NCBI GenBank assembly: GCA_016169945.1
Contig: JADLSH010000110.1
Location: forward strand, 910,001 to 974,000
From: Trachythela sp. YZ-2020
Taxonomy: Eukaryota > Cnidaria > Anthozoa > Malacalcyonacea > Clavulariidae
DNA length: 64,000 bases
Direction of reading: 5' to 3'
The notes under the pieces are model-generated. The model was not told where the DNA came from. It worked only from the letters and a program-made list of their open reading frames with translations, and made no database searches. The translations under genes and the position numbers were made by a program. Shown in pieces: positions 21,131 to 34,800 of the stretch (its first letter is position 1; each line of letters starts with the position of its first letter).

Positions 21131-21650
21131 TTAGGCGGTTAGGTGTAAGAATTGTGCTTTTTGTGATGAAAGCACCACATTCAGGACAATGAATATTTGA
21201 TATGGAGGCATTTCAAAAATTTATGTTGACGGCTTAAAATTTGGACTTTCCTATATCTTCCAATTAAACTCCTATACTTGTAAAAAACGTGAAATTTCAA
21301 GTTAATGTAAAGCAATAATGACTTACATCATTGGAAAGCTTACAAAAAAACTAGATATAGTTAATTTAGACGGTTACCTTAATTTTCCCAGCCCATTTCG
21401 AGTTATTACTGTTCCAAAATGGGTACTAGCCTGAAAATGCGTTTTTAACAGCTTGTAACTCAAGAAGGATTTGAAAAATCATTTGTAAGCTGTAAGTGAA
21501 CTTGAAATTGTATGTTTTTTAGACAATATAGGAGTTTAATGAGGAAAATGAAAAAGAACCCAAATTTAGGCCGGCCACATTAATTTTTCAGATGCCTCCA
21601 TATCTCTCAAAACGCACAATTGCAGCTAAATTTTGCACTTAACCGCCTGA
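21131..21650. repeat. Foldback unit with TTAGGCGGTTA-like ends
   Basis: Ends ttaggcggttaggtg and cacttaaccgcctga are inverted, and the sub-terminal aattgtgc/gcacaatt and tggaggcat/atgcctcca motifs continue the pairing. There is no coding content inside. It looks like a MITE. Confidence 0.65.
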
Positions 21651-21959
21651 CTACACTTGATGCTAGAATGACTAATCCAGCAGGAGCACCAGCAGGGTTG
21701 ATCCACTGAGGGTAGGTCAAGGACTGTCACTGGATGTGGACGATGACGATGTACTCATTTGTTCAAGTTCATCTCGAGTGTTCCCCATCAAACCATTAGA
21801 AATATCAATATGTACATCTGGGTTTAGAAAACTTGACTGAGCTGTGGAGTTCGTCTATGAAAGAGAAAAATAACGGATAAGCGCAGTCACAAATATACCT
21901 TTTCAAGGTCTGTCGAAGCTCTCTCTGTAATACGGAGAGCGAAGACACAAAGCAAACAT

Positions 21960-22080
21960 GAGAAAGTAAAACGCGGATATGAGTGTAAAACACGGACGAG
22001 AGGATAAAACGCGGATGAGAGGGTAAACCTCATTTCCGCGTTTTACCCTCTCATCCGTGTTTTACCCTCTCATCCGTCCG
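21960..22080. repeat. Palindromic short tandem repeat
   Basis: Units of about 20 bases around ggtaaaacgcggatgagag repeat in one orientation and then in the other, forming an imperfect hairpin. Confidence 0.75.
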
Positions 22081-22698
22081 TCTGTCCACCACAGAAATAT
22101 TAGCATACCTCATTTTGTGCGGAATTTAACGCCGACCGCCAAATTGGTCCACCGGTACCTGAATCTAAGTAACGGGACAGAAAATATAGCAAATTATAAA
22201 TGACCATGATAAATCTTCAACTATCCCTCTCTAAAAAGCCACCCCCTTTTAGAAAATGGTTTTTTAAGCTCACCCCGCCCCCCCCTGCCTTCACAACAAA
22301 GAAACATGTGCACTGCTAAGATGTATAAACTGTCCTAGCTATACATGACCTCAACCTCACATGCAAGAATTTTTCCACAGCTGCGCTTCAGTTCCTTGCG
22401 AAGAAAGTTCCCATAGCATATCATATACGTAATGGCATAGATTGTAAAATGGCATCCTATATTAACCCCGCCCACCACTAGAATAAGTCCCATCAACCGT
22501 GTCTGAAATAGATTTGTGATTTTTAGTGGAATGGTTTCATAACAGAGCATCTATGTTGCCTTCCGTTAGTACTGATAACTGACAATCCCAAGTTCACTGT
22601 CTGTATAACATGTGCGTTAGGCGGTCAGGTACGAAATCTCCGAGGGTGACTGTTTAATACAGGCACATACAGTGCATGCATATAAATTAATAAAAGCA

Positions 22699-22886
22699 TT
22701 ATTGACCCGAAATATCTTGTTGTCCATTCTGAGTAAGCGAAGGCGAAATTCTCTGATGTTCTGATGTTGGATTCGTGATATTATTCTGCTCTTCAGGTTG
22801 TGTTTCAGTGACATGCCGTTCTTGCATTTTCCCCAACAATCCAGAGCGCATCTCGATGTCCAGTGGATATGGACGTCGTGGATCAC
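22699..22886 (-). CDS. MED4: MED4 last exon
   Basis: After the acceptor tccatgtag the exon completes the Gly codon and encodes DPRRPYPLDIEMRSGLLGKM, then a Gln/Asn/Ser-rich tail ending ISGQ and TAA at 22699-22701. It lies 11.6 kb from the previous exon. Confidence 0.85.
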
Positions 22887-25800
22887 CTACATGGAAATTA
22901 TATTTGTAATATGTGCCAATCAGCATAATTGCTTTTAAAGAAGCCCCCGTCAAACGAGGATGAGAGTTGATGAGAGTTGCTACTCTCGGTTGCGTTTGAC
23001 CGCCAACTCTCATCGACTTTCACGCACTGCCATCAACTCTCATCAACATCAAGTTGGTGAGAGTTTTTGCTACGTGAGGTAATATCCAGTCAACTCTCAT
23101 GCAATTCATGTTCTCGTTTGACCTTTGTCTTTCTGTATCGATCCACTATAGTGTAACTCGTGTTATTTATACTATACTACAGTAGATCGATACAGGAAGA
23201 TAATGAAAGAGAAAATTGAAGCCTAGCCACTTCGGTTCAGTTTTGAACCCGCGCTACGGCATGTTATTTACGCTATAGCAAGTCCATGTTTGACCATAGT
23301 TAATAGAAAACATGGTTTGGAAACTCGATTGAAGTGTGGTAAAAGTCATTGTTTATGTTTTTGTCTAGGTTTATGCAAAAGTGTGGTCCTTGATCGTCAC
23401 GCGCGCATTGTCTTTTCGACGAAACAACCAATAGAAATGTTTTGGGTTAGTTATCCATCCGTGACTTGAACAATTGATTAGTTTGTACATTGCTATTGGT
23501 TGACTGGCGAAAATACAATACACACGTGACGACGAAAGACTACATGATTGCATAAACCCTATAGACTAACACAGATAATAACTTTCATCGAGTATCCAAA
23601 CTATGTATTCTATTAACTATATATATATACGGTTTGACCGGGCACGAGAGTTGGGAAGACTCTCGTGCAAACTCTCGCTTGCAACCTCCCGTCAACTCCC
23701 ATCCTCGTTTGACTAGGACTTTAAAAAGTGTATTAGCATAGCCTTCCTCGCAGGCTGCAAGATTACCTGCGGCAAAAAGTAGAAAGGTACTCATGCCAAT
23801 TTTTGTCACCAACGGAGTTAAGAATAATGTATATATATACCTTATATACATCTGGGACGGATATGGCGACTTAAAAGTTATTTAAAAGGTGCAAAATTTC
23901 GTTTGCATGAAAATATAAGAAATCCACATGGTTCAGTTCACATTCAAATGTTTGACAATGCATACAAATGATATATAAAAGGAGGGAAAACTTCATATTT
24001 TGAGGTCTTTGAAAAACTCACTCGTGCATGCATGTTATATCCAAATTGCACTCGAAACCATGCTATTACCTACACAAATAAATTCCCTCTGCCTCTGTGC
24101 CTTGATGCATGTAATATATAGAATTCGACAATTCGCACTTTATCAGATAACCAGTCCGCGCAATAGTTTGTGACATCGCAGTCCGTGGACTGAATTACGT
24201 GCAAACTAATTACAATTTAGATAATACATTATAAATATATATGTGTAAAATACGTGATGTTTGATATATATAGGCTTTATGATATATATATATACATAAA
24301 AGGAATTTATAATAATTATAACCTCCAAAGATAATATATTAACTTTTAACTCGTGATGCGTAATGCATAATAAAAGAATCCCTAAATGTTTTTACTGCTG
24401 GTATAGTTTGTATTTAGATTTACATCTAAGGTTAAAGTCATTTGAACAGAGTTGTGGTAATAAGTTAGATATTTTATGTTGATCATTATTAGAGATAGAG
24501 TGAAAAAGTTCTACATATAATTTATCTCTTCTATAAGATAGGATTGCAATCCTGTGATGTTTAAGGCTTCACTATAACTTTCGTCAGGACAAAGAATTCT
24601 AAGGGCTCGTTTCTGTATTCTTTCTATTTGGTTCGATAAATTGGCCGGGAGGCTACTATTAAACGCTTGGCATGCATATTCCAGGACCGATCTGATACAC
24701 GCACAGTAAAACTGTACTAAAGAGTCTAGATCAACACCAGCACGCTTGAGGAGTCTTAGAAGATATAGCCGCTTTGATGCATGATCATTCAATTTGAGAT
24801 CCTGTCTTAGAGTTACGCCAAGTATTTTAACAGATTGAACAACTTCGAACGATAATGTACACTGATGCATCACGTTTCAAAAGTAATATTATAAGAAAAA
24901 TTATAAGTCAAGTATGTGGAAGCAAGATCAGGCATGCGTTTGATGAATGATTGCACGTTGGATATTGCATGTCAACAAATGTTTTATTTTTCTGCCTTAT
25001 AAAGTACAAATAACTGATTAATGTACGGGCGAACATGCAGATGTAAGAAAATAGTAGAAATAGGGGCGCACCTTCCAACACATGCATGTATATACTATAC
25101 GAGTTAAAAAACGTGTAGTGCCATGATACAGGACGAACATTTTATGTGGAGTTATGCCTCGCAAAACTTTCCTGAATGTACGACATAGGGTCTGGGGGCA
25201 TTCTCCCCCAGAGAAAATTTGGAATTTCAAAAGTTCGTAAATGTAATTTCCCGCATTTTCAGGGCAGCAATTGTCATTAATACGGAGCACTATAAAATAT
25301 AAAAAAAGACCTTGACACTAATGCATTATGACACGTTTTTAAAGTAGAGGAAAATAACACCCATGCAGTGGTAAAAGTGATATGTATATTTTCAAGTTCC
25401 GCCTAATTTTACCCAGGTTTTGTAATATCAGTTTATTCATACAACTACACAAGTGTTATAAAATATTAGAGTCCATCCTGCCCACTGATCTGGATATAGA
25501 CTGGATAACGCATCTTATAATAAATCCGTGGCGAAAAGTGAAGCCGGAAGTCATGCTGCCGCCACCCGACTCAGAGGTCCCAGTTTACTATAGATTTGTA
25601 TTACAGAATCACAGTTTTCGCGGGTTTTTTCCCTTTTACACGTTCCTGCTCGGACCAATTTTCTTATCACATGGATTTAAGTAGACGAGAAGTATTTGGA
25701 CAAAAAATTCCGGTTGTTTTGGCTTCATAACGTTGGAAAACGGGATTTGAAAGTTCGAAGGAGTGAAGATCCACTGCTTTAATATATTAGCTTTGATTAT

Positions 25801-28800
25801 AAACAACTTGTTCATTGCTTCTAATTACAAGTCTAACAACAGTGTTTGCAACCACTGGTTTGCAACAGATAATGCTTGAATTAAAACGTTTAGGTGGATT
25901 GAAGTATATCAAGGATAGCAAAAGATGAGAATATTTTTTTTTAAACAAGGTGTGTTATTTCAATGCTTACAACTGATGCAAAAGAATGGAGTGCAAATTC
26001 AACGTTTCATTTTTCAACAACAGGTTTTCCTAAATAGCTTTGATAGTTAGGCTGCAGTAAATACTCACTGATGGAGCTGTAGAGCGTTACTCAATTACTC
26101 CACATTTCGTGCTTTACATATATTTATCATTAAGACATTATTCAGAATTAACATAGAATGATATTGACAAACAGTAAAATACACTATAACATGGCCTGGA
26201 ATATCTCTAATCTAAGTTATTTAGTTATAATGCCTAGGAAAACAGACACTGAGCATCTGAGTTAATATATTTTTATGCTCTTTCAACATTTCCTTTTTCT
26301 TCAAATGGTCCATACTGTAGAGCAATTTTAATATTAATAATCTCAAAAATTCCCAATCCTTGTGAAGGTCGGAAAGAGGGGAGGGCAGAGGGGGCAAATG
26401 CCCAGTGTCACTGTCCAGTGCCACTGAGGGGCCAGGAAAAGTTGGGTAAGAATGTGTTCATACCAAAGTGTGTGTGCACAAGGTTGAGGGGGGGTGCACA
26501 TTCACCAACCTGCCCCGGGCCTGTGACTGGATCTGGTCTGCCTTGATCCTTGTGACATCACTTCAGGATCATAATATATTAAGTCACCCTAAATGTCACC
26601 CCATTTTTTCATGAAATTGAGAAATTTATGTCTTGCCAAACAATTTTGACATGTGAACTATTTCTTAAATTCAGAATTAACAAATACAGGAAAGTTACTA
26701 GGCTCAGACACTGGGCTCACATTCCAGCTATTGGGGTTCTTGGTATGCACACATTGTGGGGGATTGAGTGCACAGAACCCCAACAACTGAGCCTAAAAAT
26801 CTACCAGTCAGTAAAATATAGGATATCGTAGTTTCTTGGAATGTTTGGAAATCTTTGGACCAGAGCTGAAGCTGCATGAGTTTATTCAATTAATGTGTTG
26901 CATTCAAAAATGTTGGACCAGCAGAAAGCTTCAAGTTTTAACATGAAGTTTCCAACTTGCAAGGCATTTTCTTGTAGTCCTTCCTGTTCAATGACATACG
27001 CAACAGTGATGGGGAACGGCCTGTTGAGACCTCTCAGGGTTCTGGCTCATATTCATGATGTCAGTTGATCACAGTCACAACTTGGTTATAAATGGATTGA
27101 CAAGTGTTGTTGCAAGGTCAGTCTATATTGTCTGGGCAAAGAAGCCTGAAGCCACACAAGACCTCTGTGGCAACAAACTAAGAAGGAAATCCAACAAACC
27201 CCTTCCATCTTTAATGATTAACAATACAATTCATCAGTACATGGTTAACTTAGTTTACTTAGATGGACCGAACTTATAAACCTGTTTGTTTACCATGCAC
27301 CACATTACCAAAGCTATATATGCATACGAATATCTCGAAATCAATGAACCAGCATGAAAAATTTGAAGATGTACTTTGAAGACTTACCTCAATTCGCTTT
27401 TGTTCACAGTGTAGTTGGTTCATTTCATCAAAATTCCAGACTACTTTATTTGTGTAGCAGGTACTCCATGTCCTGCTATATCTGTTTCAGAACACCCTTG
27501 TTTATCAAAGTTAAGCAGCGGATGTTCACTCCTTCGAACTTTCAAATCCCGTTTTCCAACGTTATCGGAATTTTGCTCAAAATACTTCTCGTGTACTTCT
27601 ATCCATGTGATAAGAAAATTGGTCCGATCAGAAACGTGTAAAAGGAAAAAAACCCGCGAAAACTACGATTATGAGGTCTATAGTAAACTGGGACCTCTGA
27701 GTCGGGTGGCGGCAGCATGACTTCCGGCTTCACTTTTCAACAATAGATGAGTTATCCAGTCTATATCCAGATCAGTGATCCTGCCTCATTACAGAATATG
27801 ATTTCAATATTGTGACAGTTCCTTGCCGACATGCGCCCATGTTATAAGAGCTGTCAATAATTTTTGCTATACATTTGCTCATAAAGCTTGTTAGTTTTAT
27901 GAAGGATGTCAAAACGTAAGCTTCATAATTATACAGCTTTATAATTATACAAAGTACATATTATCTAGTTCTAATAAAACATGTATAGGTAAACACCTGT
28001 CTTGGCAGTTTTTAATTTGCAGTTTTGGGAAACAACCTGAGAGGGTGAGACACACAAATAAGACTTTGTCAATCATTTTGAAAATATATTTTAATTATAC
28101 ACAAGGCAAAACAGATGGCTCAAGCGATAAGCACGTTTCGGATTACCACATGAGTCAAGCGCATTTAAATCGTGTGTTATGGTAAAACCGATCATTAAAA
28201 GCTAAACTAAACTAGCTCTATCAGTTCTAACGTGTTCTCCCCGAAGGTCCACTAAGGCCACAGGACAAAACCAGAATATTCTGAGAAAAACTGCGATGTT
28301 AGGAACTTTCATTTCAACCATGCAAAGAGTACTATTTTTAGTGATATTTGCATGTCAGGCAGTCTGTATTAAGCGTCTAGTTCTAAGGTCCAGGATGTGG
28401 TGGTTATATACAGGTTTGACTGTTGTCACATTTTATTAATCTATTTTTTTTTCTTGTTCATCATTCAAAGCTAAATAGATTTTTACTTGATCTTTGTTTT
28501 CCTATTGTCAGACTATATAGGATTGGACTCATCGACACATTTTAAGGCCTTTGATTATTCTCATCCCCTCGGTGCGTAAAATCTTGTTTTTCCAGTAAAA
28601 GATTAAGCAGTTAAATGTACAATTCATTGAGGCAATGGTTTTTGTCCACAGCACCGCAAGCCTTACATTATCAAACGTCGTTGTCTCTTTCGAGCTGGTT
28701 GTCTTTAGCCCAATGTAGACGAACGCTGGAATAGATAGCATAACAAAGCAAGCGACTGCTAGCAAGCAACTGGATACATTTTTCAAAGAAAACGTCTTTT

Positions 28801-31800
28801 TCATCTCGGGCGATATTTCGTTGTTTCTACGACTTTTCCTGGCGATTGTGAACAGTTTGCAGTTGATAAATAACATTGGAGGAAAGAGAATAGTAAAGGA
28901 AATTATAATATGCACTTGTTCGGAAATTACCAAGCCGTTTACAGATATCACTCCCAAAGTAAGAGCGACAATAATTAGTATTGCAAGAAGAGATAAAAGT
29001 CTGCCCTTCGTTACTGATGTTCGATGAAAGACAGGATAAAATGTCGCCAAATATCGATCAAAATTCATGATCAAAAGAGCGAGTAAAGAAAAACCAAGGA
29101 AAATATTTGAAATGCTTAGGGAAATATTCACCCATTTAGCATATACACCCGACTCTCCAGTCAACCATAATATCGTGATAGCCGCCATCAATGGGTTATT
29201 AGTTAAAACCGCAAGCAAATCGCAACAGGACAAAACCATTATCATGAAATAACATAATTTCTTTCGAAGCTGTGCAGATCTCCGCAAACTGAGCATGACG
29301 AAGGAATTTAAACATACTCCTGAGAAAAAGAACAGTACGTTCACAACAAATAGGAATATCACATTGATAAAATAACTCAGCTCCATCGTAGGCCTACATT
29401 ATGCGACTTCTTCTGAAGAATTGAACATAACAAGTATATATATAGACAACAAATTATATTGTTGTCATGACATTACTAAAGTACATATATGAGATATATA
29501 ATTATTTATCTAGAGAACACTTTCACGAAAATGTTTAATTAACACTTTCTTTTACAAAAATTGACTTCTGTGCCTGTTGATGCGTTCATGAAGACTTAGG
29601 CCTGTATTCTAAAAGCGCACTCACACTCACACTCAAAGAGTGGCACCTAATGCTCAGTAAGTGTAACTCGGTACTCAAGTACGAGTCTTTAATGACTCTC
29701 AATGAGTGGGAAACGCCACTCGCCACAGACCATTCACAAACGGCACTCACCCTCGAAATAGAGGTCGAGTGTCAGTGGAGGTTGAGCGTATGGTATACCT
29801 CCCTTGAACCATACTCACGTGAAGTAGTGATGGACAACATGGCGAATGTATGGCTTAACAGATTACAACATTTGGACAATTTCAAATGTACAATTTCAAC
29901 TATGAAATGTATGAGGAGGAGCAATTTCGCATCAGATTTAGATTAACAAAGGATGGTTTTCGGGAGATCTTTAACCTAATGGTGCCAGCTATATCTGGTC
30001 ATAATGAACGAGGTAATCCAATTCCTGCGGGCATGCAGCTTTTGTTGACATTACGTTATTATGCAACTGGTACGTTTCAGCAGGCATGTGGAGACCTGTG
30101 TGACATATCTCAACCGTCTGCAAGTCGAATTATTAAACGCGTATCTTAGGCAATTGCTCGCTTAAAAGATATTTACATTCAATTTCCCGCGGCTGATTTG
30201 CTACCACAAATGAAACTTGACTTCTGGAGAATATGTGCATTTCCGAACGTTGTTGGGACGATGGACTGTACGCATATAAAAAATCCATGCCCAGGAGGTG
30301 AAAACGCAGAAATGTTTAGGAATCGAAAGGGATTTTTTTCAATTAATGTTCAAGCAGTTTCCGGACCAAATCTAGAATTTCAAAACATTGTTGTTCGATG
30401 GCCCGGAAGCGTTCATGACTCCAGAATATTTGACAACAGTCGTTTGTGTGCCCAGTTTGAGCATGGCCACGTCCAAGGAATGCTTCTCGGTGATAATGGC
30501 TATCCTTGTAGACCGTACTTGATGACGCCACTGGTGGATCCGCAGACACCCCCAGAACGTGGATATAATGCATCCCACATTCGCACAAGAAATACAGTGG
30601 AGAGGATGTTTGGGGTTTGGAAGAGGGTGTTTCCTTGTCTGTCAATGTCTATTAGAACAAAACTTTCAATTATTGTGGCAACAGCAGTTCTCTACAATTT
30701 TGTAAGAGGGAGAAATGATCCCATGCAAGAGGAACCCCTGGAGGATGCCGACGAGAATCCTATGCCTGCTAGAAACGATCTGGTACAACCCTTGGGAAAC
30801 GCGACAAGGCATGCTCTGAAAATACAACACTTCACATGAATTTTGCATTATATACTCATTTTTTTAATACGTTCAATACTGCAGATATCAATATAATTGT
30901 ATACCTAAGATCTCATAAAGTATTCGATATGATAATTAATAGTTATTTGGATTAAGGCTTGGCATGTTTCATTGCTTCACCCCTCTGAAAGGCTATTGAT
31001 TTATTTCCTTTGTCGCATAGTACGCTTCGGAGGCTCTTCATGTGTATTAACCCTCCATTTTTTTTGTAGAACTCCAGTATTCAAACTCCGCATCAAGGAC
31101 CTCCATCTTCCTCTTATGTTCTTCCAAAAGGTTGTTTTTCCTAATCTCTAGAATCTCCATTTCCAGAGTGTGTTGTTTTTCCTGCATGTCCAAACAACGC
31201 TATTGAGCAGATGAAATTTTGGACCTTCCGCTAGAAGTATCCTTCAATGATTCATCAATAACTTCTGACGTTTGTGAATGTGTTTCAGTTGCATCCATTG
31301 TACTTTCTAGTTGTAGGGAATTATTTTCGTATTCATTTTCCAAGCCATCCAGAATCTCTACAAATTAACAATGGAATATATTAAGGCTTACAGTTGTTTT
31401 TAGGCAATCAACAGTTTCATGCCCAATTATACTCATTTATGGCGACATTTGGTGATAGCTGTTTTGAAGGTTATGGGGATGGTAGTTAATGCTGTTTTCC
31501 ATAATCTGTAATCATTATCTCCTTCAAATACTAAAGACAATGTTGTGGGCAAGTGGGCGTATATGAAAACAAGTTGTAACGCTATATTAGACATTCAAAT
31601 GCGCTCATTCATGCAATTTTCGTAATCAAGTCAACTACAATTTCTCCACTATGTTTATATCGACAATGTATTCATAGCAGCAACTTACATACTAGTCATT
31701 GTCTCATGCCATAGTACATTGTACAGTATGTTCGTTCTGTACCACAACATCTCTTACCGGCTTCATAATTATCATCGTCAAAAGCATTGTCCAGGCTAGT

Positions 31801-34800
31801 CATTTGAGCTGGAATTATTGACATAACGGCTTCTGCTCCTTCGTCTCTATCCCATGAGGCCGTACCACCACCACCACCAGTCAGTTTAGCTTCTCTCTTT
31901 TGTTTCGCGATAGATTTCTTAGCTCGAGACTTGATATTTTCCCAGCATTTCTTTATTTGTTTGGAATCGCGCTTACTTACACTCGTCTGAGAATTAAACT
32001 CTTCTGTTAACGTTTCCCAAGTGCAATTTTTTGTCGAATCATTTTGTAATCGTTCCTTTTACTCTCAAGGACATCCTTGTTCTTAGCAACTAATTCTCTG
32101 ATGATTGACTTCTCCAATTCTGAAAAATACTGCCTGGATTGGGACATCTTGCACGTCTGTACTGTCTGTGTAATGTGTCAAAATATACGTCTTTCCTCCG
32201 TACTCATTAATAACAAAGGCGAGTGCAACTCCGGTAAGTGACAGTTGAGTGCCCTTGGTGAATACAAATCAACCGACATTTTTCGAGTGCGAGTGTTTGC
32301 TCAATGAGTACAACAATCCACTCTCCCTCCACTCAAACTCACACTTCAACCCCACTTGAGTGCTCCTCACTGGAATGCCACTCAAGTGTGAGTGTGAGTG
32401 CGCTTTTAGAATACAGGCGTAAGGTTAAGGTGGCTACCTACTATTTTTCAAGTGTGGAAAATGTACGATTTAGATCTAATTTTTGGGGTCAATTTCCATA
32501 TCAACAACCTCAATTTAAATCCTAATTCCAACACTATAAAGAGATCCCGCCACATATATTGTTTTTATATGTTTTAGAGATATCATTCACATGGGAATCG
32601 GGCCAGCCCGGTTTGTCGAGCTCCCGCTTGAGCGAGGCTAGATCCGCCTTCCTGGACTTATATATAATTATTATGAATGCATTATTAAGCGGGCCACCCC
32701 GGCAAACCAGGCTAGAAATCGTGTCACGTACAGCGCATGCTTTATTCCGCCTACAGGTGTATGTACCACAGAATACCACAAAAATTTACATGTTCCATAT
32801 CTTTTGTCAAATATATATAATGTGGCTTCTTAATATTTTTTAGTGTAGTTTATCGATATATTTTTCTTCCTGGGGGTTTTGGGGCTAGATTTCATAGACT
32901 TCAATATTTTTTTTAATTGAACGTTCTGTGGAACAAACTCTAATGTACCACAGAATACCAGTGTAGAGATAAATAAGCAACGGTTTATCAAATTGTACCA
33001 GGATTTGGTGTGTCATGTTGTGTGATAATACTGTACTGATATTGCTAACTTAATTTAGTGAAAGGTAAACACTAAAATCATTACAGCATACCAGTGGTGT
33101 AACCAAAGTATACCAGGTTTATCAATAATGTTGAAAAATTCAGTTTTTCAATGGTAAAATTGATTCCTCTGTGTGATTCCTGTATAATAATAATGTGGTG
33201 TTGCATAGAAAAAGTAGTGATCAACATAAATTATACTGGTTTGCAAACTTATTTTTAAACTTTCGAATTTTACAGGCATTATGCAGGAAAAAAGTATCAA
33301 AAACATAGAATGTTATTTTTTGTTAATCCTGATTATTTTTATGAATTTTTATGAAAATATTTAGTTTTTGTTTTTTATATGTCAATTAAAACTAAAACTA
33401 ATGTATATTCACAAAAATAAAGTTTAAAGTATGTTTCCTCCCAATTTTATAAGATCAATAAATAACACTGGTATTCTGTGGTACCGTGGTATTCTGTGGT
33501 ACATACACCTGTAGAACCCGTCTAAAAGTCTAAACAAGTAAGGAATTAACGAAACTAAACCTCCTGAAGCACCTCCGACGACAAAACTTTACCTGTCGGT
33601 TTTCTTGATAGATACTCCATAATTAGTTTATTACGAATATACCAATCAGTTTAAATACGAATACCTTGCAGCAAAGCTGCACAAGTATATGCACAAGAGA
33701 GAGCCATGGAGGATGGCAACGCAATGCTAACGGCTAAACACTAATTCATTCAAATACAATTGCATGGAATACAATTTTATGGAATTCCTTTGTCTTAGAA
33801 TGTTTGCACTGCAGTGTTGGACCTAAGTTGGAAGTGTTAATCATAACCTCTACCTCCGATAAAATGCTTGCCTTTACGACTAAAATTAACATTTGACCAC
33901 GCCCAAGGAGAAATGGGAGCTACTGTAGCTTTGTATAAACAACTTGGTAATTTCCAGTCAAGTGCATGCTCATATTTTGTTTATTACCATTGCAATTTAT
34001 CAACTACAAACTGTTCACTTTTTTTTTCTTTTTTTTTACAAACTTAGCCATTAGGCAGGTTAACCCTACAGAGCTTATTGCTCCATTTACAGGGTTCCTA
34101 AATACAAACAATAATACATTATTTACAACACATTTTAACCACAAGACTTGACAACGAACGACACACGTGACACTTAACACATATACTTTTAAACGTTTGT
34201 GGAGCATCAATATCATATATTTGTTCAGTCATGGTATGACAGTAAGTCAACAGGTAGGATTTGAATTGGCCAATAGTAACGCCTGCTTTTCGGATACGTG
34301 GTGGTAGAGAGTTGAAGACTCTAGGAGTTCTATTATAAAAACTGTTCTGAAAGGTTATATCAGGGAATATCGTAGGAAGAACGAAATATCACCCGCGATG
34401 AAAAAAGTATTTATCGAGTTGCTTGCTAGCTGTCGCCTGCTGTGTAGTATAGCGTGTTTGAATGAACTTACCTGGCATCCAGTTTGGTGGGGCTTCAACA
34501 GCACAACTACTGCTGATCCTGTGAGCATATTTAATCAATTCTTCAGACGTTATTTGATCTAAAGAGAAAGTTAATTTCTTACGTGTTCACTACGCAATGA
34601 CGACATATAAATGCTAGCTAGCCTGCGCGCAGCCTCAACCCGAATTTATTAAATATGTACTGGATTATTTGGCCTCCTACACTCTGGCGAGTTTACTACG
34701 ACAAACGACAAATACGATTCAAAGATCCATCTTTCTCTTGCCGACGTTTCCGTGGACCAAAGAATAAATCCAAAAGTCTTGCTCCTTCGCATCAAAGCAT

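Larger units (their letters stand above)
29599..32419. mobile_element. Two-gene PIF/Harbinger transposon
   Basis: Inverted ends GCCTGTATTCTAAAAGCGCA followed by CTCACACTCACACTC repeats. The flanks are TTA on the left and TAA on the right, close to the TWA target of this superfamily but not identical. It contains a DDE transposase (plus) and a Myb-like protein (minus) in convergent order. Both genes carry a stop codon, so this copy is dead but nearly full length (2.8 kb). Confidence 0.88.

Noticed and set aside
20983..21192. 69-codon frame starting MPKLASFYVCDD
   Set aside because: It overlaps the end of a foldback unit, and no homologous motif is recognised.
27354..27720. Two 95-101 codon frames
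   Set aside because: They lie mostly in the right inverted arm of the 25.5-27.8 kb repeat and have no domain.
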